A DNA stretch of 56,561 nt from Oscillatoria sp. HE19RPO (GCF_024220515.1 NZ_JAMXOT010000089.1:1-56561); one strand, 5' to 3'; numbered from the stretch's first letter, positions 9,260 through 20,500 are shown. Program-made: numbers and translations. Notes: generated by a model not told the origin, from the letters alone.

Positions 9260-9343
9260 GGTGATTTAGAGTAACAGAATGGGGAAGGGATGAATCGACG
9301 CGGTGGATTTCTCCCTCGGCTTGTCATCATAGGTCCCTCTCGG

Positions 9344-9369
9344 TCTCAATTAATTGAGAATCTTATCAA
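9344..9369. promoter_or_regulatory. Overlapping Fur-like palindromes in the divergent spacer
   Basis: TCTCAATTAATTGAGA (9344-9359) is a perfect 16-base palindrome and shares half-site TTGAGAA with TTGAGAATCTTATCAA (9354-9369), which resembles the palindrome at 7947-7963. The pair lies 85-110 bases upstream of the exporter start in the 461-base spacer 9260-9720 between the exporter and the assembly line. A role as operator for an iron regulator is inferred. Elsewhere in this spacer only the promoter and palindrome listed next were seen. Confidence 0.45.
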
Positions 9370-9580
9370 GAAGTTCGGATAGGTTTTTCAGCTTATTTAT
9401 AGATATTCTCATTAAATGGGGACTAAATGCCAATCCCTGGGCTGAAAAATTAGGGAGTTCCAGTCCCTGATTTTTTCGGCAATCCCCATAAACCCTTGGT
9501 TTTATAGCCATTTTGGGAGATTTGCGGCCCAGTCCGTAGCAGCCAACACAGAAAAATTTAAAAAAATTTTCCTTTGCCTA

Positions 9581-9609
9581 TTGACAAGCCTATTCAAAAG
9601 CTATAGGAT
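9581..9609 (+). promoter_or_regulatory. Candidate sigma-70-type promoter of the NRPS/PKS cluster
   Basis: A perfect TTGACA (9581-9586) is followed after 17 bases by TAGGAT (9604-9609), which matches the -10 consensus at four of six positions. It is about 110 bases upstream of the FAAL gene and overlaps the start side of a Fur-like palindrome, a layout typical of repression under iron-replete conditions. No later promoter of similar quality was noticed, so the cluster may be one long transcript. Confidence 0.5.
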
Positions 9610-9624
9610 GCCAATTATTACTTA

Positions 9625-9641
9625 TTAACAAGAATTCTCAA
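9625..9641. promoter_or_regulatory. Fur-like palindrome just downstream of the cluster promoter
   Basis: TTAACAAGAATTCTCAA, read on the minus strand, is TTGAGAATTCTTGTTAA and matches the palindrome at 7947-7963 at 14 of 17 positions. It is centred about 25 bases past the candidate -10, where bound repressor would block initiation. The match to the 7-1-7 Fur consensus is moderate (10 of 14 defined positions). Confidence 0.42.
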
Positions 9642-9720
9642 GAAGGAGAAAGACTGAACTCCAGTTATGGAAGAGGGCGATTACGCCGTTCAGGGGCCAA
9701 GAAGTCAGTAGAGTTTAACG

Positions 9721-12700
9721 ATGAATGACGCAGAGTACACCGTTCCACAACTCGATCGCCGTTGTTCTACTTATGTAGAAATCCTGCGCGGGAGAGCAAT
9801 CCAACAGCCGGATAACCTCGCTTTTCGGTTCTTAACCGACGGGGAAACCCTTGGGGAAACCCTTACCTATTGGGAATTAGACCGAGGCAGTCGGGCGATC
9901 GCCGCTCAATTGCAAGCAATGGGGTTGTGCGGGGAACGGGCGTTACTGCTGTATCCTCCGGGACTCGACTATTTGATTGCCTTTTTCGGCTGCCTGTATG
10001 CCGGAGTCGTCGCCGTTCCTGCCTATCCGCCCCGAAATCAGCGTAATACACCGAGAATTTTGGCAGTATTGGCAGATGCAAAAGCAGCAGTCGCCCTCAC
10101 AACCCGCCAAATTGCCGCCCAAGTTCAATCCTTGTTGAGCGAAAAAACAGCATTGACTGGGTTGCAATGGGTGTGTACGGATGATTTAGCCCCAGAGTTG
10201 GCAACCCAATGGCAGGATCCGGGGGTTACGTCAGACAGTTTGGCTTTTTTGCAATACACCTCGGGGTCTACGGGAACGCCAAAAGGGGTGATGGTATCCC
10301 AGGGGAACTTGCTGCATAATGCGGCGATTACCTACAAAGTGATGGATCATCATCCTGAGAGTCAATTTATTTCGTGGCTACCAACGTATCACGATATGGG
10401 ACTGATTGGCGGGATTTTACAGCCCCTTTATGGGGGATTTCCCTGCACGTTAATGTCTCCGGCTTCCTTTCTGCAACGTCCCTATCGCTGGCTGAAAGCG
10501 ATTTCCGATTATGGGGGGACAACAAGTGGTGCGCCTAATTTTGCTTATGACTTATGTGTGAGTAAGATTACGCCGGAACAAAAGGCTACCCTGGATTTGA
10601 GTCGGTGGCAGGTGGCATTTAATGGCGCTGAACCGATTCGCCATGAGACCTTAGTGCGATTTCAGGAAACCTTTGCGGACTGTGGATTTCAACCGGAAGC
10701 TTTTTATCCCTGTTATGGGATGGCAGAAACAACGTTGATGGTTTCGGGGAGTATGACATCGGTTCCCTATCCCTGGAAGGCGATCGATAAAGTTGCATTT
10801 GAACGGAATCAAATTACTGATTCTGAATCCCAGGAAAATGCTGTAACCCTGGTGGGATGCGGTTCGGCGGTTCCGGATATGCAGATTGCGATCGCCCATC
10901 CGGAAACGGGAATTCGCTGTGCAGGGAACGAAGTGGGAGAAGTGTGGGTTTCGGGACCCAGTGTCTGCCAAGGCTATTGGAATCGTCCGGAAGAGAGTCG
11001 TCATACGTTCCAAGCATTCCTGGCTGACAGTGGAGAAGGGCCATTTTTACGCACCGGGGATTTAGGTTTCCTAGAGGATGGGGAACTGTATATTACGGGT
11101 CGGGTTAAGGATTTAATTCTGATTCGGGGACGTAATTTATATCCCCAGGATATTGAACGCGCTACGGAGTCTAGTCATCCAGCATTTCGGATGACGGGAA
11201 CTGCTGCTTTTACCGTGGAGGTGGCAGAGGAAGAAAGGCTGGTGGTGGTGCAAGAATTGGAGTTTCGCGCTAAACCGAATTTATCTGAGGCGATCGCAGC
11301 CATTCGGCAGGCAGTGGCGGAAGAATTTGAGGTGCAAGTCTATGGAGTTGTGCTGATTAAACCGGGTACGATTCCCAAAACTTCTAGTGGGAAAATTCAA
11401 CGCCGTGCCTGTCGCGATCGCTTCCTTAATCATGAACTACAAATTGTGGGTCAAAGTCTTCTGGCGTCATCGATGTCCGGGGAATTAGAGAAAAATTGGG
11501 ACCGAGAAAGTCTGCTTAACCTTGCACCGGAACAGCGACAAACTCAGATTATTGCTGATTTAACCAGCAGAGTTTCTAGCTTATTGAATGTTTCGGTTTC
11601 CGACATTGACCCGGAACAGCCCCTCAGTCGGTTTGGACTCGATTCGCTGATGGCATTTGACCTCAAAAATCAGCTTGAATTAGCATGGGGTGTCAACATT
11701 GATGTGGTAGACTTTTTCCAGGGCATCAATTTAGTAGAGTTGTCGGAAAAAGCCGATAAACTGCTGGAAACTCAGCAGGCAATTAACCCAATTCAGCCTG
11801 TTTGTCGCACGGCAGAATTGCCCGTGGGACTCGCCCAGGAACGGTTATGGTTTTTGGACCGCTTGGAACCAGGAAATCCATTTTATAATGTGGCATTTTG
11901 CCTGAATATTGTCGGGAAACTGGACACCAAGATTTTAGAAGCCAGCCTCCAAGAATTGGTGAACCGTCATGAAGGGTTGAGGACTGGATTTCCAGAAGTC
12001 AAAGGGCGACCGACTCAGCAGATTCAAGCCTCGGTAACGGGGGAGCATCTCAATTTTGAAAAGAGACCTAACCCCCCAGCCCCCTTCCCTACGAGGGAAG
12101 GGGGAGCAAGACCTAACCCCCCGGCCCCCTTCCCTAGGAGGGAAGGGGGAGAAAGACCTAACCCCCCAGCCCCCTTCCCTACGAGGGAAGGGGGAGAAAG
12201 AGATTTATTCCCCCCTCCCCTTGTAGGGGAGGGGGGCAGGGGGGAGAGGTCCGACTGGTTTTTAGGACAAATAGAGATGCTCCCGGTAACGGTAAAATTG
12301 CCAATCTCTGAGGTATTGGAAACGGAAGTTTCGGCCCGGTTGCAACAGGAAGCTAAAACCCCGTTTAATCTCTCGCAAGCGCCTTTATTGCGAGTCCATT
12401 TATTCCGAGTTCAGGACCAGCGACATTGTTTATCAATAGTCCTCCATCATATTATTTCTGATGGCTGGTCCGTTGGGGTCATGGTGCGCGAAATTGCCGC
12501 AATTTATGAAGCATTGACAGCGGGTCAAGCCCCGAATTTAGGAGAGTTGCCCATCCAATATGCAGATTTTGCTGCATGGCAACGGCAACAGTTACAAACG
12601 GAGGGATTCCAACGGGAATTGGATTACTGGAAACAGCAACTTCAGGGGAATTTATCTCGGTTGAACTTACCTGGCGATCGCCCTCGTCCTGAAATTCCCA

Positions 12701-13458
12701 CCTTTGTCGGTCAAAAGTGCTTTTTCCAATTTTCTCCCACCTTGTCTGAGGCAGTTCGGGAGTTGAATCGCCAAGAAGAAGTCACTTTATTTATGACCCT
12801 GTTGGCAGGGTTTAAAATCCTGTTATGCTGTTACAGTCAGCAAGAGTATATTGCAGTCGGTTCGCCGGTAGCAGGGCGGGAAAGGCCCGAAACTAGAGGA
12901 TTAATTGGATTTTTTATTAATACCCTCGTTTTGCGAACTGATTTGTCAGGGAATCCCAATTTTAGAGAAGTTTTGCAGCGAGTCCGGGCTGTAGCATCGG
13001 GGGCTTATGCTCATCAGGCGTTACCGTTTGATAAATTAGTTGAAGAGTTACAGCCGGAACGGAGTTTAAGTTATAATCCGTTATTCCAGGTGATGTTTAT
13101 TCTACAAAACGCGCCGATTCCCACGGTAGAAATTCCTGGACTCAGTTTTGAGTCCCAAGAAGTTGATTTAGGAACTTCCAAGTTTGATTTAAAGGTCAGT
13201 ATTTGGGACGATCCAGCCGGATTTAAAGGGTCTTTTGAGTATCAAACGGATTTGTTTAACCCAGAGACAATAGCCCAAATGGTTGAGGATTATGAAAAGG
13301 TGTTGCACCAAGTTGTGAATCAACCTAACCTACGATTAACTGAATTAAACGTTTATGGCAGTTGCCACCAAAAACGACAACGCCAAGCCGAATCTTTAGA
13401 AGCCGTTAGCTTACAAAAACTCAAGCTTACCAAACGGCAAGCAACTCGTACAGTTTAG
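9721..13458 (+). CDS. Fatty-acyl-AMP ligase / acyl carrier / condensation starter protein (FAAL-ACP-C)
   Basis: A 1245-residue initiation protein. Residues 1 to about 590 are a FAAL-type adenylating domain (YTSGSTGTPKG 179-189; RGRNLYPQDIE near 470), which activates a fatty acid as acyl-AMP. An acyl carrier domain follows, with the phosphopantetheine Ser in GLDSL near residue 641. A condensation domain starts near residue 695 (ERLWFLDRLEPG) with the active motif HHIISDG near 909, and joins the fatty acyl chain to the first amino acid. Residues about 782-842 are an insertion made of three 15-residue repeats plus a fourth palindrome-derived piece, encoded by intergenic-type repeat DNA. No TE or MT domain. 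The ATG at 9721 gives an intact N-terminus. The C-terminal tail resembles the linker that joins C to TauD in the next NRPS. Confidence 0.93.
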   Translation: MNDAEYTVPQLDRRCSTYVEILRGRAIQQPDNLAFRFLTDGETLGETLTYWELDRGSRAIAAQLQAMGLCGERALLLYPPGLDYLIAFFGCLYAGVVAVPAYPPRNQRNTPRILAVLADAKAAVALTTRQIAAQVQSLLSEKTALTGLQWVCTDDLAPELATQWQDPGVTSDSLAFLQYTSGSTGTPKGVMVSQGNLLHNAAITYKVMDHHPESQFISWLPTYHDMGLIGGILQPLYGGFPCTLMSPASFLQRPYRWLKAISDYGGTTSGAPNFAYDLCVSKITPEQKATLDLSRWQVAFNGAEPIRHETLVRFQETFADCGFQPEAFYPCYGMAETTLMVSGSMTSVPYPWKAIDKVAFERNQITDSESQENAVTLVGCGSAVPDMQIAIAHPETGIRCAGNEVGEVWVSGPSVCQGYWNRPEESRHTFQAFLADSGEGPFLRTGDLGFLEDGELYITGRVKDLILIRGRNLYPQDIERATESSHPAFRMTGTAAFTVEVAEEERLVVVQELEFRAKPNLSEAIAAIRQAVAEEFEVQVYGVVLIKPGTIPKTSSGKIQRRACRDRFLNHELQIVGQSLLASSMSGELEKNWDRESLLNLAPEQRQTQIIADLTSRVSSLLNVSVSDIDPEQPLSRFGLDSLMAFDLKNQLELAWGVNIDVVDFFQGINLVELSEKADKLLETQQAINPIQPVCRTAELPVGLAQERLWFLDRLEPGNPFYNVAFCLNIVGKLDTKILEASLQELVNRHEGLRTGFPEVKGRPTQQIQASVTGEHLNFEKRPNPPAPFPTREGGARPNPPAPFPRREGGERPNPPAPFPTREGGERDLFPPPLVGEGGRGERSDWFLGQIEMLPVTVKLPISEVLETEVSARLQQEAKTPFNLSQAPLLRVHLFRVQDQRHCLSIVLHHIISDGWSVGVMVREIAAIYEALTAGQAPNLGELPIQYADFAAWQRQQLQTEGFQRELDYWKQQLQGNLSRLNLPGDRPRPEIPTFVGQKCFFQFSPTLSEAVRELNRQEEVTLFMTLLAGFKILLCCYSQQEYIAVGSPVAGRERPETRGLIGFFINTLVLRTDLSGNPNFREVLQRVRAVASGAYAHQALPFDKLVEELQPERSLSYNPLFQVMFILQNAPIPTVEIPGLSFESQEVDLGTSKFDLKVSIWDDPAGFKGSFEYQTDLFNPETIAQMVEDYEKVLHQVVNQPNLRLTELNVYGSCHQKRQRQAESLEAVSLQKLKLTKRQATRTV
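12065..12247 (+). repeat. In-frame palindromic tandem repeat (family B) inside the FAAL protein C domain
   Basis: Three copies of a 45-base unit begin at 12065, 12110 and 12155. Each contains the palindrome CCCCCTTCCCT...AGGGAAGGGGG. Because 45 is a multiple of three, each adds the peptide RPNPPAPFPTREGGE or a close variant. A fourth, different palindrome (12211-12247; CCCCTCCCC...GGGGAGGGG) follows. DNA of this kind is normally seen in cyanobacterial spacers. The frame stays open throughout. Confidence 0.9.
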
Positions 13459-13471
13459 CCCTCCTGTGGTC

Positions 13472-14518
13472 ATGAAATTTTCAGACTCCTCCACTCCTAA
13501 TCTAACGACATTCGGTGCTGTCAAACGGCGTTCCGTTAGCGTGGGAACGACCAAATTGGTCGAAGCCAAGCCGATGTTTTTGGACCAGTCTTTACCTTTG
13601 TTAATTCAGCCCCGAATCGAAGGGGTGAATTTAACAGTTTGGGCGAATAGCAACCGAGAGTTTATTCAAACTTCGTTGCAACAGCATGGGGGAATTTTGT
13701 TCCGCAACTTTGGGATTCGGGATGTGGAACAGTTTGAGGAGTTGATTCAAACTGTATCGGGGGAGTTGCTGGACTATCGCGATCGCTCATCCCCTCGGAG
13801 TCCGGTTAATGGCAATATTTATACCTCGACGGATCATCCCGCGAATCAAACCATTTTTCTCCATAGCGAGAACTCTTATGCAGCAAGTTGGCCCTTGAAA
13901 ATCTTCTTTTGCTGTTTGATTCCCCCGGCAGTTGGAGGAGAAACACCCATTGCCGACACCCGCAAGTTATTGCAACGGATTCCCACTGATATTCGCCGCC
14001 GTTTTGCTAAAAAAAAGGTGATGTATGTCCGCAATTTTGGAGATGGGTTTGGGTTGCCTTGGCAAACCGTATTTCAAACAGAAAATCCCTCCGAAGTGGT
14101 AGATTTTTGTCGCCAAAATGGGATAGAGTGGGAATGGAAAGGGCAAAATCGCCTGCGTACCCGTCAAGTCCGGCAGGCGATCGCCACCCATCCTCTCACC
14201 GGCGAATCCGTCTGGTTTAATCATGGAGTATTCTTCCATGTTTCCACCTTGGAACCCCCGATTCGCGAAGCGTTATTAAAGGCATTTTCTGAAGAAGATT
14301 TACCCCATAATACTTATTATGGAGATGGGTCACCCATTGAACCCGAGGTTTTAGAAGAAATCCGCGCCGCTTATCGGGCAGAAACGGTTTTATTTCCCTG
14401 GAAAACCGGAGATATTTTAATGTTAGATAATATGCTGACAGCCCACGGACGACAACCCTTTTCGGGACCTAGAAAAATCGTTGTCGGGATGTCAGAAGCA
14501 TTTTCCCAAAACTTGTAA
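13472..14518 (+). CDS. Stand-alone TauD/SyrP-type Fe(II)/2-oxoglutarate beta-hydroxylase
   Basis: A 348-residue non-heme iron dioxygenase of the TauD family. Iron ligands visible are H131-S-E133 and distal H325 (LTAHGR), with an Arg-rich 2-oxoglutarate-binding region after it. SyrP-like members hydroxylate the beta carbon of carrier-bound Asp or His in siderophore synthetases. It is clearly paralogous to the C-terminal domain of the next protein (shared motifs QQHGGILFRNFG, WPLKI, GGETPI, LPxNxYYGD, GPRKIVV). It lies between a C domain and an interface domain, the same relative position as the fused copy, so it probably acts on the residue loaded by the first module. The frame extends to a GTG at 13466; the ATG is preferred. 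Confidence 0.92.
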   Translation: MKFSDSSTPNLTTFGAVKRRSVSVGTTKLVEAKPMFLDQSLPLLIQPRIEGVNLTVWANSNREFIQTSLQQHGGILFRNFGIRDVEQFEELIQTVSGELLDYRDRSSPRSPVNGNIYTSTDHPANQTIFLHSENSYAASWPLKIFFCCLIPPAVGGETPIADTRKLLQRIPTDIRRRFAKKKVMYVRNFGDGFGLPWQTVFQTENPSEVVDFCRQNGIEWEWKGQNRLRTRQVRQAIATHPLTGESVWFNHGVFFHVSTLEPPIREALLKAFSEEDLPHNTYYGDGSPIEPEVLEEIRAAYRAETVLFPWKTGDILMLDNMLTAHGRQPFSGPRKIVVGMSEAFSQNL

Positions 14519-14584
14519 TACAGAACTTTATACGCTACGTTTACCCCGCTTAGGGGTGCATCTACTAGAATCGGAGATTGAGAC

Positions 14585-17500
14585 ATGATGAACGAAATTG
14601 AGGGGTTTCGACTTTCCCCCCAGCAAAAACAGGTGTGGCAACTGCAACAAATTGATAACTTTGCCTATTGTTGTCAGGGAATGGTGCAGATTGTCGGAAA
14701 GTGCGATTCCGGGATTTTAAAAACCGCGATCGGCACTGTAATACAACGCCATGAAATCCTGCGGACCACCTTTCCCTGTTTACCGGGAATGACCCTGCCA
14801 GTTCAAGCAATTACGACGGGGGACTTCCAATGGCATGACCCCTTAGATTTAAGTCCCTGTTTACCGGAAGACAGAGACAGTAAACTCGCTGCTTACATCC
14901 AGGAAATCGGACAACAGCCCTTTAATTGGGAACAAGGACCATTATTTCACGCCGCCTGGGTTTCCTTGGGGGTGGAACAGTCTGTATTAATAATTCGCTT
15001 ACCGGCAGTTTGTGCCGATGCTCAATCTCTGGAGAATTTAGGGTCAGAAATTGCCACCGCTTATCGGGCAATTTGTCAAGGGGAAACCTTATCTGATGAA
15101 CCCTTACAATATGCTGACTTAGCCGAATGGCAAAATCAATTATTAGAATCCCCAGAAACCGAAATTGGCGCGGATTATTGGCGGCAGCTAGAGGTTTCGG
15201 GTCTAGGAACCCTGAAATTGCCCGGGGAACTGGAGGGGAATTCTTACAGATTTCAGCCTCAAGATTATGCTGTGAAACTCTCGGTAGAATTAACCGAAAA
15301 AATTGCCCAAATCGCCAACAACTATGAAGTTGAAACTCAAACGGTTTTATTGACGGCTTGGCTAGGTTTAATCCAAAGACTCACGGGACAGGAAACTTTT
15401 ACCCTGGGCGTTTTAGCAGAAGGTCGAAAATACGCTGAATTATCAACGGCAATCGGTGTTTTTGCTAAATTTTTGCCCTTAAATTATTCCGCCGGGGAAT
15501 CAGCAACTTTTGCAGAAATTCTGCCGGTTGTGCATCAGGCAGTCGCAGAAGGGGAAAAGTGGCAGGAGTATTTTACTTGGGAAACTCTATCGGGATTACC
15601 CCCAGAAACTGCACCGTTTTTCCCTTTGGCTTTTGAAGGGCGAAGACAGGCGCAAACCCACGGGGATTCGCAGCTTTCCTTGACTTGCGATCGCCCTTGC
15701 TGGGTTGGCAGTCGCTTTAACCTGAAACTCTCAGTTCAACCGGATGAAAAGGGTCTAACTCTAGTCTTTGAATACGATACTAATGCGTTTCAATCCGAGA
15801 CAATTCACCGATTCAGCAACCAACTCATTTGCTTATTAGAAAGCATTATTACGACACCTGAAAAGCCCCTGTCTCAGCTCAATCTTTTAACCGAAACTGA
15901 ACGGCATCAGTTGTTAGTTCAATTTAATGCAACCCATCGGGATTATAACGGTTACCAGACAATTCATCAATTCATTGAAGAACGAGCAACGGCTAACCCC
16001 GATAAAGTTGCCTTAATTTTTAGTCAGGAAACCCTAACCTACAGCGAACTGAATGCCCGCGCTAATCAATTAGCGGGTTACTTACAACAATTGGGGGTAA
16101 ATTCTCAGGATTTAGTCGGACTGTATTTAGAGCGATCGCTGGAAATGGTTGTCGCAATTTTAGGCATCCTCAAAGCAGGGGCGGCTTATGTTCCCCTAGA
16201 CCCAGCCTATCCCCAAGAACGGCTAGGGTTTATGTTAGCGAATGCCCAACCTTCGGTCCTAGTCACCCAGGCTAATTTGACCGCAGAACTGTCAGAAATT
16301 CCGGCAAAAATTGTCTGTCTCGACGGCGACAGGGATGCCATTGCCGCCCAATCCCCAGAAAATGCGACTACCCCGGGGGGAGAGATTGCCTACATTATCT
16401 ATACTTCCGGTTCCACGGGCAAACCCAAAGGGGTGAAAATCAGCCATCGCAACCTTTGTCACTATGTCCAGGCAATGGGTCATGCTTTGGGTATCCAAAG
16501 TGATGACGTTTACCTGCATACCGCTTCCATTGCCTTTTCCTCCTCCGTCAGACAGTTGATGGTCCCCTTGGCAGCAGGGGCGACGGTGAATATTGCTACC
16601 TCACAACAGCGGCAAGACCCCCTCGCCCTCTTCCAGGAAGTCAAGGACCGAAATGTGACTGTCATTGATATTGTCCCGTCATTTTGGCGGAATAGCACTT
16701 ATGTCCTGAGTCGCTTAGAGGCACAAGGGCGATCGCACCTGTTGGCGAATCATTTGCGCCTGATTGTCTCTGCCAGCGAACCCTTACGGTCCGATCTGCC
16801 TCAAATTTGGCGGCAGGAGTTCCAGCATCCGGCACAGTTTATCAATATGTTCGGACAGACGGAAACCTGCGGGATTGTTGCCACCTATCCGATCCCGGAT
16901 ACCCTGAGTGAGGGGATACAAATTGTGCCACTGGGACGCCCAATCGCCAATACCCAACTCTATATCCTGGATGAGTTTCAGCAACCTGTCCCCATTGGTG
17001 TGACGGGGGAACTGTATGTCGGCGGTTGGGGAGTTGGACAAGGGTACCTTAATCGCCCGGAACTCACGGCTGAAAAATTTATTCCAGAGCCCTATCACCC
17101 GAATGCCAGACTGTATAAAACTGGGGACTTAACTCGCTATCTCCCCGATGGCACAATCGAATTTGTCGGACGCCGGGATTATCAAGTCAAAATTCGCGGA
17201 TTTCGGATTGAGTTAGGTGAGATTGAATCCGTCCTCAGTGAGCATCCCCCAGTCCGCGATGCCGTGGTTGTGGCGCGGGAAGAAGGGGGGGAAAAGCGGT
17301 TGGTGGCTTATGTGACGAGCGATCGCCCGGGAGAATTGGGGCGAGAGTTGCGGCAGTTTGCCAGTCAACGCTTACCAGATTATATGATACCTAGCACCTT
17401 CGCTGTCTTGGATGCTTTCCCTCTCACCCCCAATGGCAAGGTGAACCGGCAGGCACTTCCGACACCGGAGAAATTACAGGGTCAGTCCGAGGCGATCGCA

Positions 17501-20500
17501 CCCCGAACTCCCGTAGAAGAACTGCTGGCAGGGATTTGGGCGCAACTGTTGCAGCGCCATCCGATTAGCAGAGACGATAATTTCTTTGAAGTCGGGGGAC
17601 ATTCTCTCCTGGTAACCCAACTCGTCTCTCAAATTCGAGATACATTTGGGGTGGAGTTGCCCTTGCGGAGTCTCTTTGAAACCCCGACTCTCGCACAATT
17701 AGCCGACTGCATCGAAACCTCCCTTGCCGCAGGAGAAAAGCTGGATATACCGGCGATCGTCCCGGTATCTCGAACCGGCGCAATTCCCCTTTCCTTCTCT
17801 CAGGAACGGTTATGGTTTTTGGAAGGATTGGAACCGGGAACCTATAACAGTGCGGCTGCTGTGCGATTACAGGGTGAGGTGAATATTGCCGCCCTAGAAG
17901 AGAGTTTTAACGAAATTGCTCGCCGTCACGACACCTTACGGACTCGGTTTGTCGAGGGCGAGGGCTGCGTCATCCAGGAAATTATGCCCGAAGTGAGAAT
18001 CACCCTGCCGGTCATTTCCTGTGAGGAGTCCCAAGTACCATCCCTAGCAGTTGCCTGGGTGCAACAACCCTTTGATTTAACCCAGCCTCCCCTAGTCCGC
18101 TTGACCCTGTTCCAATTACAACCGGATGAATTTATTCTCCTGTTTGTCATTCATCACATTGTTTCCGATGGCTGGTCAATGGGGGTGCTGATTCAGGAAT
18201 TAGGGACGATATACGGTGCCTATTCTACCGGCAGAATTTCCCCCTTGCCCGCCCTGGCGGTACAATATGCCGATTTTGTCCTGTGGCAGCGCCAATGGCT
18301 GAATCAGGCCAGATTAGGGGCGCAGATGGACTATTGGAAGCGGCAACTGGGGGGAGATTTGCCCGGATTAGACTTGCCCACGGATTACCCTCGTCCAGGG
18401 GTGCAATCCTTCCGGGGGGCGACCCAATCTCTCACCCTGCCGAGTGAACTGAGTGAGGCCCTAAATACCCTCTCTCAGGAATCCGGCGTGACTCTCTATA
18501 TGACCCTCCTGGCGGCGTTCCAAACTTTGCTCTATCGCTATAGTGGACAAAGTGATATTCGGGTGGGAACCCCCATTGCTAACCGGAATCGGGGGGAAAT
18601 TGAAGGCTTAATCGGCTGTTTTGTCAATACCCTTGTCTTACGAACCGACTTATCCGGAACTCCCAGTTTTCGGGAGTTGCTGGGACGGGTGCGTGAGGTA
18701 GCTTTGGGGGCTTATGCTCATCAAGACTTGCCCTTTGAGCAACTTGTGGAAGTATTACAGCCCAGTCGCACTTTGAGTCATAGTCCCATTTTTCAGGTGA
18801 TGTTTGTCCTCCAGAATGCCCCAATGGCGGAGTTGGAACTGCCCGGATTGCGGTTAAATCTGCTGGAGTTGGACAGCAAAAAATCCCGGTTTGACCTCAC
18901 CCTGGCGATCGCCCAAACCCGTCAAGGATTGTTGGCGACTCTGGAATATAGCACGGATTTGTTTGAGGCAGGGACAATCTCACGGATGCTGGGACATTTC
19001 AAAACCCTCCTGGAAAGTGCGGTTGCTTATCCTGATGCAAAGATATCGGAAATGCCGATGTTGACTGCAAGTGAGCAATCGCAACTCTTGCACCAGTGGA
19101 ATGATACGGCAGCAGAGTATCCAGAAACTGCCTGTATTCATGAATTAATTGAGGCGCAAGTTGCCAAAACACCAGATACAGTGGCGGCAGTTTTTGAGGG
19201 ACAATCCCTCACTTATCAGGAATTGAGCGATCGCGCCAGTCAGTTAGCCCAATATTTGCAATCGATAGGCGTACAATCCAATCAGGCAGTGGCGCTATAC
19301 GTCGATCGCTCGTTAGAAATGCTGGTGGGACTGGTGGGGATTCTCAAATCTGGGGCTGCCTATCTTCCCTTGGACCCTGCACTCCCCGGCGATCGGCTTC
19401 AATATATGCTGGAACATTCCCAAGCAGGGGTGATTCTCACGCAGCACCATTTGATTTCGACGTTACCCAGTCATCAGGCGCGGGTGGTGTGTTTGGATGG
19501 AATTCAGCCGCACCCTGGAAGGGTGGGGCTATACGAACAAAGCCCGCCTGCGCGGGCTGAGGATGCAATTACCCCGCACCCTGGAAGGGTGGGGCTATAC
19601 GAACAAAGCCCGCCTGCGCGGGCTGAGGATTTGGCTTATATTATTTATACGTCCGGTTCTACGGGACGACCGAAAGGGGTGCAATTGCGCCATCGCAGTG
19701 TGGTCAATTTCCTTACCTCCATGCAGAAGGAACCGGGTTTGACGGCTGGCGATCGCCTGTTGGCGGTGACAACGCTGATTTTTGATATTGCCGGATTAGA
19801 ACTGTTTCTCCCTCTCACCGTGGGCGCTTGCGTGATTATTGCCAGTCGCGAAGTTGCCACCGACGGGCAGCAATTAGCCTCACTCTTGGACTCGCAACAG
19901 GTAACCGTCATGCAGGCAACGCCATCAACTTGGCGGATGTTAATCGAAAGCGGATGGCAGGGTCGCCCGCAGCTTAAAATCCTCTGTGGCGGGGAAGCCT
20001 TGCCGCGACTGCTGGCGGATGAGTTGTGTAATCGGGCGGGTTCCGTCTGGAATTTATATGGACCGACGGAAACTACCATTTGGTCTACTCTGTATCCGGT
20101 GACTCCTGGTGAGGGGATTGTCTCCATCGGACGGGCAGTCGCCAATACCCAAATTTACCTCTTGGATCGGGCATTGCAGCCGGTTCCCGTCGGCATCCCC
20201 GGAGATTTGTATATTGGAGGCGCAGGATTGGCAGCCGGATATCTGCATCAGCCGGAATTAACCGCTGAGAAATTTATCCCCAGTCCTTTTGCCGATAATC
20301 CCGAGGTGAAACTCTATAAAACTGGGGATGTAGCGCGGTATCGTCCGGATGGCACGTTGGAATATATTGGACGGGTCGATAATCAAGTCAAAATCCGGGG
20401 ATTCCGGATTGAACTCGGTGAGATAGAGTCGGTATTGGCAAAGAGTCCCGAGGTGCGCCAAGGGGTCGTGATTGCCCGAGAGGATATCCCGGGAGATACG

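Noticed and set aside
12065-12247. CRISPR-like array
   Set aside because: Units are contiguous with no unique spacers, lie within an open coding frame, and there are no cas genes.
14585-15900. N-terminal C-like domain as a normal condensation domain
   Set aside because: The HHxxxDG motif is missing and an intact C domain already ends the preceding protein, so it would be redundant.
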